Shown in pieces: positions 36,776-49,799 of a stretch of 64,000 nt of DNA (the first letter of the stretch is position 1; each line of letters opens with the position of its first letter). Made by a program: the position numbers and the translations under genes. Location of the stretch: assembly GCF_042242105.1 (NCBI RefSeq), contig NC_092029.1:22240885-22304884 (forward strand). The letters are read 5' to 3'. The notes under the pieces are model-generated. The model was not told where the DNA came from. It ran no database searches and saw only the letters and a list, made by a program, of their open reading frames with translations. This stretch comes from Pempheris klunzingeri. Its lineage: Eukaryota; Chordata; Actinopteri; Acropomatiformes; Pempheridae.

Positions 36776-37942
36776 ATGGGCGACTGGAGTGCTCTTGGTC
36801 GTCTGCTGGACAAGGTCCAGGCCTACTCTACTGCTGGGGGGAAGGTCTGGCTGTCGGTACTCTTCATATTCAGGATCCTGGTCCTGGGCACTGCGGTGGA
36901 ATCAGCCTGGGGGGACGAGCAGTCGGCCTTCAAGTGTAACACCCAGCAGCCTGGTTGCGAGAACGTCTGCTATGACAAATCTTTCCCCATCTCCCACGTC
37001 CGCTTCTGGGTCCTCCAGATCATCTTCGTGTCAACGCCCACACTCCTCTACCTGGCTCATGTCTTCTACCTGAACAGGAAGGAGCAGAAGTTCAACAGGA
37101 AGGAGGAGGAGCTTAAAGCCGTGCAAAATGACGGGGGTGATGTTGACATCCCGCTGAAGAAAATTGAGATGAAAAAGCTGAAGTACGGCATTGAGGAGCA
37201 CGGCAAAGTGAAGATGAAGGGGGCCCTGCTCAGAACCTACATAGTCAGCATTTTCTTCAAGTCTATGTTCGAGGTGGGCTTCCTGGTCATCCAGTGGTAC
37301 ATATATGGCTTCAGCCTGGCCGCTGTCTACACCTGTGAGCGGTCCCCGTGCCCGCACAGGGTAGACTGTTTCCTGTCCAGACCCACAGAGAAGACCGTCT
37401 TCATCATCTTCATGTTGGTGGTTTCCCTGGTGTCCCTGCTGCTCAACGTCATCGAGCTCTTCTATGTGTTTTTTAAGAGGATCAAAGATCGTGTGAAGGG
37501 CAAACAGCAGCCCACGCTCTACCCCAGTGGAGGCACTTTGAGCCCCACCCCCAAAGATCTGTCCACCGCCAAGTACGCTTACTATAACGGCTGTTCCTCC
37601 CCGACTGCCCCGCTCTCACCAATGTCCCCCCCAGGCTACAAACTGGCCACAGGGGAGCGGGGAACTGGCTCGTGCCGTAATTATAATAAGCAGGCCAATG
37701 AGCAGAACTGGGCCAACTACTCCACAGAGCAGAACCGGCTCGGCCAGAATGGGGGAGGAAGCACCATTTCAAACTCCCACGCACAAGCTTTTGACTTCCC
37801 CGACGATACTCACGAGCATAAGAAACTGTCCTCATCAGCGGGACATGAGCTGCAGCCGCTGGCGCTGATGGACGCCAGGCCCTGCAGCCGGGCCAGCAGC
37901 CGCATGAGCAGCCGGGCCAGGCCAGACGACCTGGACGTGTAA
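36776..37942 (+). CDS. gja1: Connexin 43, gap junction alpha-1
   Basis: The main vertebrate gap-junction subunit, forming hexameric hemichannels; in fish it shapes fin-ray growth and heart and skin patterning. 388 residues (human 382) in one coding exon. Extracellular cysteines C54, C61, C65 and C187, C192, C198 match human numbering exactly. Membrane spans at about 23-43, 77-97, 155-177 and 208-230. The tail keeps the alpha-1 landmarks: SPMSPPGYK (MAPK sites and PY motif), [17 protein letters not shown], serine-rich [15 protein letters not shown], and terminal DDLDV, the ZO-1 PDZ ligand (DDLEI in human). M213, used in mammals as an internal start for the GJA1-20k trafficking isoform, is at the same number here (37412). 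The start follows an acceptor by 16 bases and has purine at -3. Intact. Confidence 0.98.
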   Translation: MGDWSALGRLLDKVQAYSTAGGKVWLSVLFIFRILVLGTAVESAWGDEQSAFKCNTQQPGCENVCYDKSFPISHVRFWVLQIIFVSTPTLLYLAHVFYLNRKEQKFNRKEEELKAVQNDGGDVDIPLKKIEMKKLKYGIEEHGKVKMKGALLRTYIVSIFFKSMFEVGFLVIQWYIYGFSLAAVYTCERSPCPHRVDCFLSRPTEKTVFIIFMLVVSLVSLLLNVIELFYVFFKRIKDRVKGKQQPTLYPSGGTLSPTPKDLSTAKYAYYNGCSSPTAPLSPMSPPGYKLATGERGTGSCRNYNKQANEQNWANYSTEQNRLGQNGGGSTISNSHAQAFDFPDDTHEHKKLSSSAGHELQPLALMDARPCSRASSRMSSRARPDDLDV

Positions 37943-38951
37943 GTCCCGGGTCCTCCCCACACCTCTGCCCGGCTGACGGGAGGCGAGTCAGGAAACACTC
38001 AGTCACACGGGAGAGGGGGGGCTAACCTCAATCACTGTCTTCAGCATAGAGACTCTTAGTCAATCTAAGAGACATTAAAACTTGTTACGTAACACTGTCG
38101 AAGGTACAAGTTGCAAATATTTTTTTCAATGACTTTTACTTTTTTTAACATTTTAGTGGAGCTGAGTCAGGAATGGTGCAAGAATCTTAGAACCAGTTTC
38201 AGAACAGAGGACCACACTGGCCAGAGACACTGGTATGGCTTTATGGTTTTTAGGGCTTTTGAGATGTGACAGTCTGCTGACAGCTTTACAACAGGGGGCC
38301 TTCTTAGTTATTTTACCATCTGACCAGATAGAAAACAGCATTCTAGGCCAACTCTCTCATTTTTCTGTTGAGCAATGAGCAGTAAACTAAGTAATAAAAG
38401 GAGAAACGACCTCCCTCCCCATGTGTCCAGTCCCTAATGTGGCCAAATGATCTAAATCATGGTATTTGTAATAGGTAAGTTGAGGCTGAACACATCCAGA
38501 ATGTCATTTCAGACTGCAGCGAGTAATCATACCTGCAACCACGCCACAGAAAGTCATACCTACCATCCCTGTGGTCGAGGTAACAGAACCATTTAAGTAT
38601 GGAAGGTGAAAGGACTCCTCAGTGGTTAGAAAACCAACCCAGAGTTTGGTAGGAGATGATACAGAAACTCTGCTCGCAGCAGTAGCTCACAAGAGTCTTT
38701 ACAAGCTGGACCCCAGCAGTCTCCTGCCGGGTCCACGTGAACCTCGGTCATGTTTGACCAGCGCTGCTGCTCTTCAGGTGAGGACAGCCCCCTGCTCTCA
38801 TGTAAAGCTGTGCGATCGCTGCGTGGCCGCTCTGTTCTAAAGCTGTGTGTAGTTCATCATTCGTCACCATAATAACGGAGGAAAGGATGAAATCAGAAAA
38901 TAAAGCCCAGGTTGTCATAAAGCAGAATTTTTTCTTCACTGAGACAGGCGA

Positions 38952-38996
<45 letters not shown>

Positions 38997-40386
38997 TGCA
39001 CCACTTAAGAGTTTCAGACATGTTTGTATTGAAATAGTTTGATGGACTCATGGTCACACTTGCATTGAGTTGGCTTGTGTAATAAAGCTGAATTTATGTG
39101 TGAATCCACCTTATTAATACATTTTCTTCTGTTTTCACTTCCTTCATAACCATCTTTTTCCAGTTCACAACTAAAATCACGTCTAGTCTCTCAGTGACAG
39201 CAGACACAGGCGGCTGCATGTCAAGTATGAGCCGCTCATCCTTTGCATGTGACACACAGTAAGGGTTTGGGGAGGATGCTTCGTATCAGCTGTGGTGAAT
39301 ATTTATTGCTTGACATCTGTAGGACACTCACCACTAAGAGGAAGGATTGACTACTATCCAGAGTCTCTCACTCACAGAAAACATCACACATTAACTCCCC
39401 ACAAACTGTGTATTTATTGACAGCAGTAGTTTTTTCTTAAGTAACTTTTGTCAGTCAGACAGTCGGACTGTTGTTTCCTGATAAACTTTGAATTTATGTG
39501 TGTTATGTTTTCATTTTGTGGTTTTCTTTGTCTTTTTTGGGGGGGTGTGTGTGAGAGTGGGTGGGCGGAGGGTTCAGGCTGCTGTGACACAGCAAACTCT
39601 GATCTGCTTTTATGTGGCTTCCATAAAGAAAGGCTTTATTACTGTCACTGATTCCACAAGTGTCTTCTCCTTTTTCATCTTCTGCAGGCCCTAGGAAAAT
39701 CCAGTAGAATGATTATCTGTCTCTTACATATTTGAGTGAATGATTTCTTTGTTCTGTAGGTATTGTTTTGTTTTTCAGACTCGATGTAACCGTCGCTGCT
39801 TGAGAAATAGATATTTAGTACTGTAAATCAAGCTAACTGTGTCACAATAGAAATAAAAAGATAAAATGAAAGTTTTTAGAAGACTGCTTATAGATCTGGA
39901 CTAATATTTAGTCAGTTATATTAAAATGTATGTCAACGTAGCTCCACAACTACCAAACACTAGGATAAATCTCAATTTGGGCTTTTTTTTCTTTTTATTG
40001 TAATTTTCTATATTGCCATTTGTGCATCATTTTGTCGGTACCTACATGTGTCATGGATCTTTCAGCTACAATGGCGTTTGCACTGAGATCTTGATGATAG
40101 AGATGTAATATGATGCACACAGGAAGTGGAGAGAGTTTTCTGATACACATGTTACTAATTTATTTGATAACACAGAAATCAGTACAGTGCGTAATATCAG
40201 ACATCCGCCCCTTGGATGCATTGACTGTTCTGTGAGAGATGTCTGCCGCTGACACATCACGAGTCATTTGTTGCAGTTATTCAGACAATGCTAATCCACG
40301 GGGATCCACTGTTGTACAGTGTAAGTGCATGATAGCAAAACAGAAACTCATTCATTGTATCTGTGAAAAACTATTTTAACCAATAA
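37943..40386 (+). terminator. gja1: gja1 3' UTR, probable
   Basis: Long AT-rich sequence after the stop with AATAAA at about 38393 and a further CCAATAAATATT at about 40380. A UTR of 0.45 or 2.4 kb would fit; vertebrate gja1 UTRs are long. A (CA)n microsatellite lies inside it. Confidence 0.45.
38954..38992. repeat. (CA)n microsatellite
   Basis: About 19 CA units within the probable gja1 3' UTR. Confidence 0.95.
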
Positions 40387-42140
40387 ATATTTTTCTGTCT
40401 TAAACACTGACTGACGGGTTTCAATTTTAGTCACATTTTCATCATGCGTGGTTCAGGTTTGATCTGGTAAAGTCTTGAGAAAAAGGTTAAAGACACAGTG
40501 CTGTCACTCTGCTATGATGTCTGCAGCAAAAACAGCCGTCACCACAAAACCTGTGGCCCCTTCTCACTCAGTTCATCCTGCACCCTGATGAACACCAACG
40601 GGAGCAGGCTGACGGTGACGTTATCTCCACGTCCTTTAGTAATGGTTGGTGAGTTTTAGCTTAGCTGTCAATAAATGTTGTCTGATATTCAGCAGGACTA
40701 TGAATTAATGTGATCCAAAAGTCTGTGACTTTTTTGCACAAGAATCTGCAACCAAAAGCTTAAAAAGAGACTTTTTTATTTTGTTCCAGTCTCGTTTTCA
40801 TTTGTAGAAAATCTTTTATCTAATTTGTCAGAGCGGTAAACCGACTGAACTGTTGCTTCATCATTTTTGACAACACATGGATTATAAAGAATAAAATCAG
40901 TGTTGTCACGCTCAGTTCAGCAGTGCTCTCACACTATTATTTCACACTAAAGGGAATGAAGCATGCTGTTTCTTTTAGAGCGCTGTGGTCAGCTGATGTC
41001 CAGTCTGACGTCTCTGCCGGCCAGAGCTTGTAGGGTGTGCCAGCTGCCACATGCCGTGGCTGACGGCTGTGCTGTTACCTGCCTACACTGCTGAAGAGCT
41101 ACATGCTTCTCAGGGCCAGAACACACTCCAACCTCTAGTGAAACCATTTCAAGCCCTGCTGCTTTGTGTCAGTGATGCTTGGATACATTTGTGGACGTGA
41201 AGCACCCGGCACAGCTACAGCCATCCTGCCAAACATTTTGGCATTCAGCCATAATATTTGAACTCTATGATCAGAGTTTCTCTGATTTTATTGTAACATT
41301 TCTCGGGGATTGCATCATACGCTTAAAACAGGAAAAACTCTGTCCAGCTAGTACTGGCAAGGCCTCGTGAACACCACATAAACCACGTCAGGATCCAGAG
41401 AAAGGAGAGCCGCAGGATTCAGGAGGTTTTCAGCGGACTGTAGCTTTGGTAGAGGCTTCCGAGAGATGCAGTTAAATTTCATAATATGAAAGGACGCAGC
41501 TTTTTCGCTTCTCTGAGTTTTCTATTTAATCTTTCCACAGCGCTAAATCAAACCACATGTGTGCAGAGAGCCGAGCTGCAGCTTGAGGACCCCATGTGGC
41601 TCAGAGTTGGACAGGAAGAGGAGCCTGAGCTGACGTCAAGCTTCCATTAATGACTGCATCATTTTAAATTCAGTGAGCTGACAGCACACAGACCTGGACA
41701 TGAGATATCAAATAATTCTTTTCAAATATTCTTTCATTCTATTGTTTTGTGATAGTACAGATGGGGGGGGCAGTGCTTGTTCTTGGTTTTGATACAATTT
41801 GTTAACAATATAGATTATAAAGATTATAAAGTTCAAGATATCAGACTTTGCCAGGAACACAACAACAAAGGCTTGGACTTATTTCCACCAGCCAATACCA
41901 GCTACATATGAGGTATTTCCATTCAGTTCACTGAAGTAAGGTTCAGGGTTTGACACCTCCTTAAGAGAACAGTTTGGCATTGTGGAAAATATGCTTATTC
42001 ACGTTCTTGCTGAGAGTTAGATCAGGAGATGGATGCATCTCTCACATCTGTCTGCCAATATGGAGTTTGTTCTGTTCAAAAAACTGTTTAAGTGCTGTCA
42101 TCATGAAGTTTGAGTTATTTTAAAACTTCTCTTTGCTCAT

Positions 42141-42310
42141 CCATCTATCCATCGTCCCATGGGGTGGGGGCTGGAGCCAGCCCCAGCTGTCACTGAGGGT
42201 GGGGTCCACCCTGGACTCAAAGAGACAGACAGCCAGTCACACTCACACCTACAGATTCACCAGCTAACCTGCATGTGTTTGGACTGTGGGGGGGGGCACA
42301 TCCAAAGATG
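42141..42310 (-). mobile_element. Decayed LINE/SINE 3' region
   Basis: Runs TCCATCTATCCATC, GGGGGCTGGAGCCAGCCCCAGCTGTCACTGAG, then CAGTCACACTCACACCTACAGATT and AACCTGCATGTGTTTGGACTGTGGG. The order is that of the common fish L2-type tail, in reverse orientation. No duplication found. Confidence 0.65.
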
Positions 42311-44344
42311 GATTTAATGCAACACTGATGTCCTCGGACCAGGTTTCATATCCAGCTCTGAGCGGTGATTGCATGATGTCTTACAGTTTTGAGCAGCTAC
42401 CATATTTAAGATGCCTGATGCTCTCTAACATGTTGGGATGGAAGGATGCTCATTGTCTCTGATGACACTGACCAAGAGCAGACTGGTGTCCAGATGACTG
42501 ACAGTGATGATCTTTGAGTCTCCACTACATGAGCTACACCTGAGCAGACAGCAGTTCTTCAGCCCAAGGCCCAGCACCACTTTTCCACTGGGGCTTTATT
42601 CGTCCATATTATATTTTCCAGTGAGTGAAATCTAATATTGATAAAATGATCTTATGTTATGGAAGATCCGGGCGTCTTGGACTTGAGCGCTATGGCTTCA
42701 ACCTCACTTGTTAATATGGACTCTTAGATTAAACGGGCTCACAGCCCAGCACTGCTAGCACACTATTTTCTCCGTGTGCTTCCAGCCATAACATGCTTGT
42801 ACAGGTCTGCTGCTGTACACTGTGATATAACACAGTAAAATCTATGTTTCTCTGGCTTGTGGCCAATGACCTTTGACCCCCTTCCCAGTTGATGCTGTGA
42901 GTGGTTTTGGTCTATTAAACTGTTTCCCCAGTTATGTTGTCATGGAAAACGTAATTGTTCCATGGATTATGTTCACAAACATTTTTTCAAGCGTGATTTT
43001 GTTCATGCTAAGAATACTCAAAGCCCAAACTGTATAAACCTGTGAGCTGAGAAAGGTTAAAACAAGTCAAAGGAGTGAGACTAAATGTTTCCAAGGCCAG
43101 TGTTATTTTACTGGGCTAGACGCTGGGCTTGTTTTTAGTGTGTAAATGAACATTGAGGGTGGCAGCAGTTGCACTGCAGTCTGTGTTCTGCTCTCAGACA
43201 TTCAAAGACGTCACTGACTCACTTCTAACCACACACCACAGAGCAGGGGTGGTTCTATGGCTTACTTGGCAAAAATGCATAGAAAGTGTGAGTGTTTGTG
43301 AGTGTGCTCTCTACAAATGGCCCTTCAAGTAGCTCTCTGACTTGTGATGTCATGTGTGAACCATGAACCAGCTGGCAGCAAAGACAGGCCAGACAATGAA
43401 CTGCAAAGTAACCTATGAGAGATAGATTTTAGGTAGAGTTTTCCTTTAAAAGAAAAACAGAGTGATGTAATAATGAATCGCCTCAGTTCCCCACGTACGG
43501 GCAGTGATCCCCTGCTGTCACTGTATGTGAACACCTTCTTTAAAGGGTTCCGGTGGGCGTGGCGAGGACGGCTGTGGTGGCTTCTCATTCTGCAGTTTTC
43601 AGGTTCCGTGTCTCTTGGATGGAGCACCATGGGAGCTCCTGCTTCAGAGGAACCTGCTGTCTCAGGCAAGTGGAACCTTGTATCACCCCCTCCTGAGGGG
43701 GCTCAGATTAGGGGCCTGAAATGGACTCATGGCATTAGACTGGCTGGAGCCTGTAGTGAGAGCTATGTGAGACCCTTACTCTGTTCAAGTCATTATTACA
43801 TCATTCAGTTCATTCATTCATCATTCATTGGGTGTGACTGTCCCATCAGGGGCCACTTGACTCGTGGTGTGGCTACCTCATGGGCCCATATGTGCAGCAA
43901 CCACGTGGTCATCTGAGCCCATATTTTCGAGCAGAGGCGCCTGAGCAATGGAGCAGGCGGAGCAGCTGCACCCCCACTTTTAGACCTGGTGGAGCAAATA
44001 TGTGTTTTTGCACCCACAATTTTGATCAAGCAACATTGCTATCTTTAAACAACTGAGAGGCCGAGTGCTGCAGGAGGCACCCATTGGTGCTGCTTCACAG
44101 TGGAGCGTTCAGGCCAACACTAGAGAACTGCATAAGATACAATAACTAATCACGTTACTGCGCCCTGAATGTGTGTGTGGTTGGTTCTCAATCACTGAGC
44201 ATGAAGAAGTTTAACTTTCAAGGCTTTCTGGTAGAAAGACGTCAGGAAACCAGGTCATGTACTTTGAACTGAGCTTCACACACCGTGTGTATGAGGGGTT
44301 AGGATTTGTAGTAGTATTCTTTAGGGTTTACTTTTCAGTAAACC

Positions 44345-45014
44345 CCCATAGAACACAGATTTAGCTAATAACAGGCCCATCTCCAAACTTGCTTTTACCT
44401 CAAAAATGCCTGATAAACTTGTCGCTCACCAGCTGCTGCAATTGTTAGGGGACCCTATGAATGACTTCTATGAATTTCAATCTGACTTCCATCAAAAAAA
44501 TCGCACTGAAACAGCACTTAAAGTAACAAATGTTTCAAAACAAAATATTCTTAATGCAGGCAGGTAAATATCCCATCTTAGTTTTAATTGACATATGCGC
44601 TGCCTCTGACACTACTGCTGCACTTTGGTCTGAACTTTGCTGCAGGATTGTCACAGAATGAAAACTGTAGAAATGAGCTCCTTTATGTGTGGGTCAGTGA
44701 TCAACACTTACTGGTTACTGCTGGTGTATTAAGAATGAACACCACTTGAACAGATCAGAGACCTTGAATCCTCTTACATGACTGAACATAAGCATGTTCA
44801 CTGGTGGATACACTTACACTGTGTGATGGCTCTTTATGGAAAGAGTCTTGAGATAACACTGTTATGAATTGGCTCTCGCCCGAAGTCAGCTGGGATTGGC
44901 TCCAGCTCCTCTGCGAACCCTGACGGATAAGCGGTACAGACAATGGATGGATGGATGGATGGATGGATGTTATGAATTGGCGCTATATAAATAAAGATTG
45001 ATTGATTGATTGAT
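44345..45014 (+). mobile_element. Internally deleted L2-type LINE
   Basis: At 44370-44540 a plus-strand frame reads RPISKLAFTSKMPDKLVAHQ, ...QSDFHQKNRTETALKVTN, the N-terminal reverse transcriptase motif of L2-like elements. A degenerate LIDICAASDT follows. The 3' tail, GGCGCTATATAAATAAAGATTG plus GATT units, is at 44978-45014. The middle of the enzyme is missing. A shorter element has inserted in the tail. Confidence 0.75.
44874..44968 (+). mobile_element. 95-bp SINE-like element nested in the L2 tail
   Basis: Begins TCTCGCCCGAAGTCAGCTGG, contains CGGATAAGCGGTACAGA and ends in (ATGG)n. A perfect duplication GTTATGAATTGGC flanks it (44861-44873 and 44969-44981). Removing it restores the uninterrupted L2 tail, so it arrived second. 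Its GGATAAGCGGT and (ATGG)n end resembles that of the LINE at 14353-15662. Confidence 0.88.
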
Positions 45015-46277
45015 GACCAAATACAACATCATTTAGCCACATAATTGACAAAAATCAAATCTAAATGTTATGCAGAGGAGTAGAGAGTAGTTTGGGTGGG
45101 AGCGGAACACTGATATCCATTAAGCTATGGATGGAATGATTACAGCTACCGAGCTCTCATGTTGACATGACAACTAGGCTAAGTCCATCTGCTGATGAAG
45201 GCCGTGTGACCTGTTTTAAAAAGGGATTGTTATGTTGTAAGTCTGTCATGTATTTCCCAGGTGGAAAAGTGTCGGTCAGGACTGTGTCAGTGAGTCATGT
45301 TCTGTCAGATTCAGGATGCCACTACTACTTAGGTACTACAAGGTACTTCAGATGAAAACCCACCACAGCAAACACAGTCTCAGGACAGACTGGCAGACAG
45401 AGTCACATTTTTTCAGTGCTGCACAGACATGTTGCCACAGAGGGTCCATTAAATGTCATTTTCACGTAAAGGATGCCCCACTGCTTTTAGTGTACAAATG
45501 TAAATCTCAATCAAAACTTATTTTACCAACAAAATACATCCAGTAATGGCTGAGAAAAAGGCATGTTCTGGATTTTCTTTTTCTGCTTTAGTTAACCAGC
45601 AGTGTGGTATGAGTGGGTCAGACGCAGGTTGAACTGTGTAATCCTGTGTCAAACATGGAGTGTGTGTGTGAATGTTGTATCAGACTCTCTCTTATAGGTT
45701 CAGAGTGCCTACACATCAGTGAGTACTACCATCCTGGTAGCTTGGAGAATGAATGGAGACTGTTTACCTGGCTGTCAGCCCAAGCTCCTTATCACGTCCA
45801 CCTCCTGAAAGGTTGCATTTCTGCATGTCCGACAAACACACATCACAATAGTCACTGCATGCACTGACTACACAATGAGCACTTCGTGTACAGTTGGGAA
45901 AGAGCACATAAAGCTATGAACATTGCTGTATTAGCATTGCTCAGCTACAATCATCACTCGTGCTAACTAGAGCTAACATTTATCATCGGTCTGGACTGAG
46001 GAGTGAGGAGTGACTGAGAGTGTGCATCCACAACAGAAATCATGTAGTCTTTCTATGAGAATAGAACGTGTTGTGCACACAGTACTAATGACAGTGAGAC
46101 ACTAATTTGAACACCATCTGAAATGTGACAATTAGAACCTAATTAATGTCTGTGTAAAGTTTGGTAGCATTTCAATGAAGACCTGTCAGTGGACGTGCTG
46201 AAAAAACGTCAAGTCTGTGAGACATATGGTTGGTACGTTTTGTTTTTTTTCAGATTTGTGATGTAAAATGTCTAGAG

Positions 46278-46852
46278 CAGGGGTGCCCATGCTTTTTTGG
46301 CTTGCAAACTACTTTTAAAATGACCAGGTCAAAATGATCTACCTACATTAAAAATGCTAAACATATATTTATTTATATATATACACCGAGTATACTTTAT
46401 ATACACAATACATGTTGGCGTACACTGTATAACTGCAGCTAATGGAACCCTTGGTATCACACATAAACACTGACAGCAGTAACAAACAGTGATGGAACCA
46501 TCAGTATTGCCTCTCACTACCTTCCTCTGATGACTTGCACTGAATGGAGTCCAATATCCCTTCCTATCCTATTCCCCATCCCAGAGTATCCCTTCTTTAG
46601 TAGATATGCATTGGAAGGCAAACTAGGTCACTTCGCTCGCTCACTTCGCTCGCTCACTTCGACCACGCATGTGACCCGTAGCAGAGAAGAGATCTCAGAC
46701 TGGCAGCCCTGTACGGCAATCAAGTCACAAACGCCGTAGAGAGGATACAGACATTCATTTATTTTCTAAACTGCTGCGGATGATAGATGATGGACTAATG
46801 CACTACTTTTGTGATCTACCGGTCGATTGCAATCGACGTATGGGCACCACTG
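46278..46852. mobile_element. Non-autonomous hAT transposon, 575 bp
   Basis: Terminal inverted repeats CAGGGGTGCCCAT and ATGGGCACCACTG (one mismatch in 13) and an 8-bp target duplication GTCTAGAG (46270-46277 and 46853-46860), the hallmark of hAT elements. The inside has no transposase frame. It contains a direct repeat of TCACTTCGCTCGC near 46629-46660 and AT-rich sequence near 46365-46410. Confidence 0.92.
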
Positions 46853-47252
46853 GTCTAGAGATTTAGATTTGTTGCAATAGTTCACATCAGCTTTAACTAA
46901 TCATTACCACATTTTATGCATTCACAGAGACATGACCAAGTTTCGTATGATCCCATGCAGCTAATGACGACATGTAAACTTTTCATAGTTGTGGTGATGA
47001 AGCGCATGTTAAGGCTAGCTGCGCAGCACTTTTCAGCCCCCTTCAAAACTTTTTCCAGTTAGTCCACACTGCTGTAGATGTGGGCTTTGCGCGATTCCTG
47101 CCTCTGTCTTTCCTTTCTACATTTGGTGATCAATTGTTTCTTAGTGCATGTAATCTGGATCAGGTTGCACTTTTCTCAGGCCTGACATTTATAATGATGG
47201 AAATCAGTGAACCAGGACCTGAATTACCAGATTCAATGAGGAGATGGTCTGG

Positions 47253-47459
47253 TCAAAGAGTTAATGCCCCCCCCTCGCCCCCCAACAGTGCAGGGAGAGG
47301 ATGTCCTGAAACGAAAGCACAGGAAAAGAGGGAGAGGAGAATCAGAGGTGGGTGTGTGCTGTGTAAATAGACAGGCTGGACCACATACTGGATATTAGAT
47401 GTGAACTTTTGGCCACCATGCTTGTTGGGATGAATCCCGTCTCTTTTGAAGAGAGGCAC
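47253..47459 (-). mobile_element. Possible LINE ORF1 esterase remnant
   Basis: The minus strand reads LFKRDGIHPNKHGGQKFTSN, resembling the DGIHPN...G...L segment of the esterase-like ORF1 of fish CR1/L2 elements. Short and not otherwise supported. Confidence 0.4.
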
Positions 47460-47594
47460 CCAGCCCTAGAACAAATTTAGGTTTAGAAACATGTTGTGAA
47501 ACGTGCAATCAGACTGTAGCCAGGTGTGAAGATGGAGGATACCACTGTTCAGCTTTGTGCTGAGTAGGATTAGTCAGAGAAAAGACTTTTAGTG

Positions 47595-47870
47595 TGGTAA
47601 ATGGTCTGTATTTGTATAGCACCTTTCTAGTTATTTCAACTGCTCAAAGCGCTTTACATGACATCCTCATTCACCCATTCACACATCATTCATACAGGAG
47701 GAATATAATTTGGAGAAGACTATTCTTTCATACTCATTCACACAATGAAGCTGCTTCAGGAGCAAGTTGGGGTTCAGTGTCTTGCCCAAGGACACTTCGA
47801 CATGTTGGGGATCGAACCCCCGACTTTCTGATTGAGGGAAGACCCACTCTACTACTGAGGTCATCACAGG
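47595..47870. repeat. Teleost dispersed repeat
   Basis: Contains TGTATTTGTATAGCACCTTTCTAG, CTCAAAGCGCTTTACATGACATCC, GGGGTTCAGTGTCTTGCCCAAGGACACTTCGACATG and GGGATCGAACCCCCGAC, which I recognise as a very common fish repeat. No flanking duplication was found. Confidence 0.65.
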
Positions 47871-49799
47871 TCAGACCCCAGGTAGGATGTGTCCAAAATG
47901 ACAGCATGTGATGGCGTTAATGAACTAGATGTCCCTGGGTACAGAATAACCAATGACTGATGAATTGGGGGTGGTTACACTCAGCTAACTGTGTTTGCAC
48001 TGAGGACGGTGGCTCAGGCCAGAGGGACTGCTCAGTTGGACAGGGGCGCAGTGCACCTGAGCACCTGATTAGGACCTCCTGTAGTGTACTACATCACCTC
48101 TGAGGTGATGCTGCGGCCTCCCAGTTCAATGCAGCAGCAGTGGAGGTGGTGCTCGGCACGCCTGTATCCAGCTCTAGTTCTGAGAAATTCAATTCACCTC
48201 AACTGCTGGACCCTCCAGGCAGACAGCAGTCATCAAAGTCAGCCAGGGGAGGGGGGCACTGACTACTGCAGTATTATTATAGTTATCTTATTGGAATTTG
48301 ACTTGAGTGTTTCTATTATTATGGACTTCCACTCTGGCTTCAAAAGGAAATATTGTACGTTTTACTCCATTACACTTATGTGAGAATAAAAATTATCATG
48401 ATAGAAATAGATTTGATAGAAATGATCAATGATTACACAAGTTTCACCATGTTATAAAATATGATGCATTGTTATAGATGAAAACCTCCAGCACTAAATG
48501 AATAAGTCTTATCTGGAGCTTGAGCAGCTGCAGCATTAAAATGCTTCTTCCATAGTAATGCATCAATAATAAGAATATAAATAATAATCTCTATGAAGCT
48601 GTGTAAGGGTCCATTCTGCATGATGAACACTATTCCTTAAGAGTCCTACATACTACTTGTGATACTTCAGTACATTTTGCTGCTAATATTTTGTACTTTT
48701 ACTTTGTTACATTTTATGAGCTGGATCATTAGCAAGTAAACACTGGCAGTTACCTCATGATGAAAACTAGAAGAGCAGCAGTCCATAATGTATTCACTTT
48801 TATCATTCTTTATGAGGTAGGACACACATACAGCGTATGTAATATTGCTAGAGCTTACAGTTAAATATGATCCATTTGGGTGAGAAACACTGAGTTTAAA
48901 ATGAACTGTGGTTGAAAATAAAACTCAGCATGGTGCCTTAAAGTGTCAGATCACACAAAACTCTCATAGTATTGTATTTGTTCTAAAAGCAGCTGCCCCA
49001 CATATCATATCTCTCAGATAAGGTGTTGCACACAGGGCTTTGGATGCATCGTACAGTAGGTTTTTGTCAAGGATGAGTGTCAATGTCACCTTCACTCCCA
49101 CCTGAAACAGTGTATTTGTAATGAAAAATGTGCTCCATCCTGCTGAGAAATTACAAATTTGGAATATATAACACAACACCATGATAGGCCAGTGTAAGCA
49201 ACACAGCGACTCAGGAAAGGCCTACAACCAAAACTTTCAGCCTATGCTGTGGTGTCTTAGTAGCTGGAACAGAGAACAGAGAAGAATGGAAACTACATCC
49301 CCTAAACCTGATAACTAATCGTTTTTACTGCTATCGTGACACTAACTACAGTACAAAAGTGATAAAACATCTTTGGTAGCATTAATAAAGAGGTTTTAGT
49401 AGGGCTGTTGTGTTGGATTTCAAGAGATAATTTAAAGGCATGCCTTAATAAACTGTGTGAGTATTACACAACTACAACCTACATCAGTCCTGAACTCTCT
49501 CACCTTTCTTCCTTGGGTGTTCCATGATGTGCTGTTGATGAGGGATGGGTATCAACAACTGGTGTTAAATTGGTACCGTTCTCTGATTGGTCGGTACCAA
49601 AATATATAAAGTTTGCACCTGAACAAACTGTCCGTGTTTATGTAACATTTGTTCATTTTAACATAGCTGTGTACTTAAATGACAAATGAACCTTGAACAA
49701 AATGAGGACATACATTTTTGAGGATGTTGGAGGTTCATTAGGGGAGGAGGAAGTGAAACGCCGCCCCCTATTGTTTTGGAGCGGATGGACAATTTCTAC

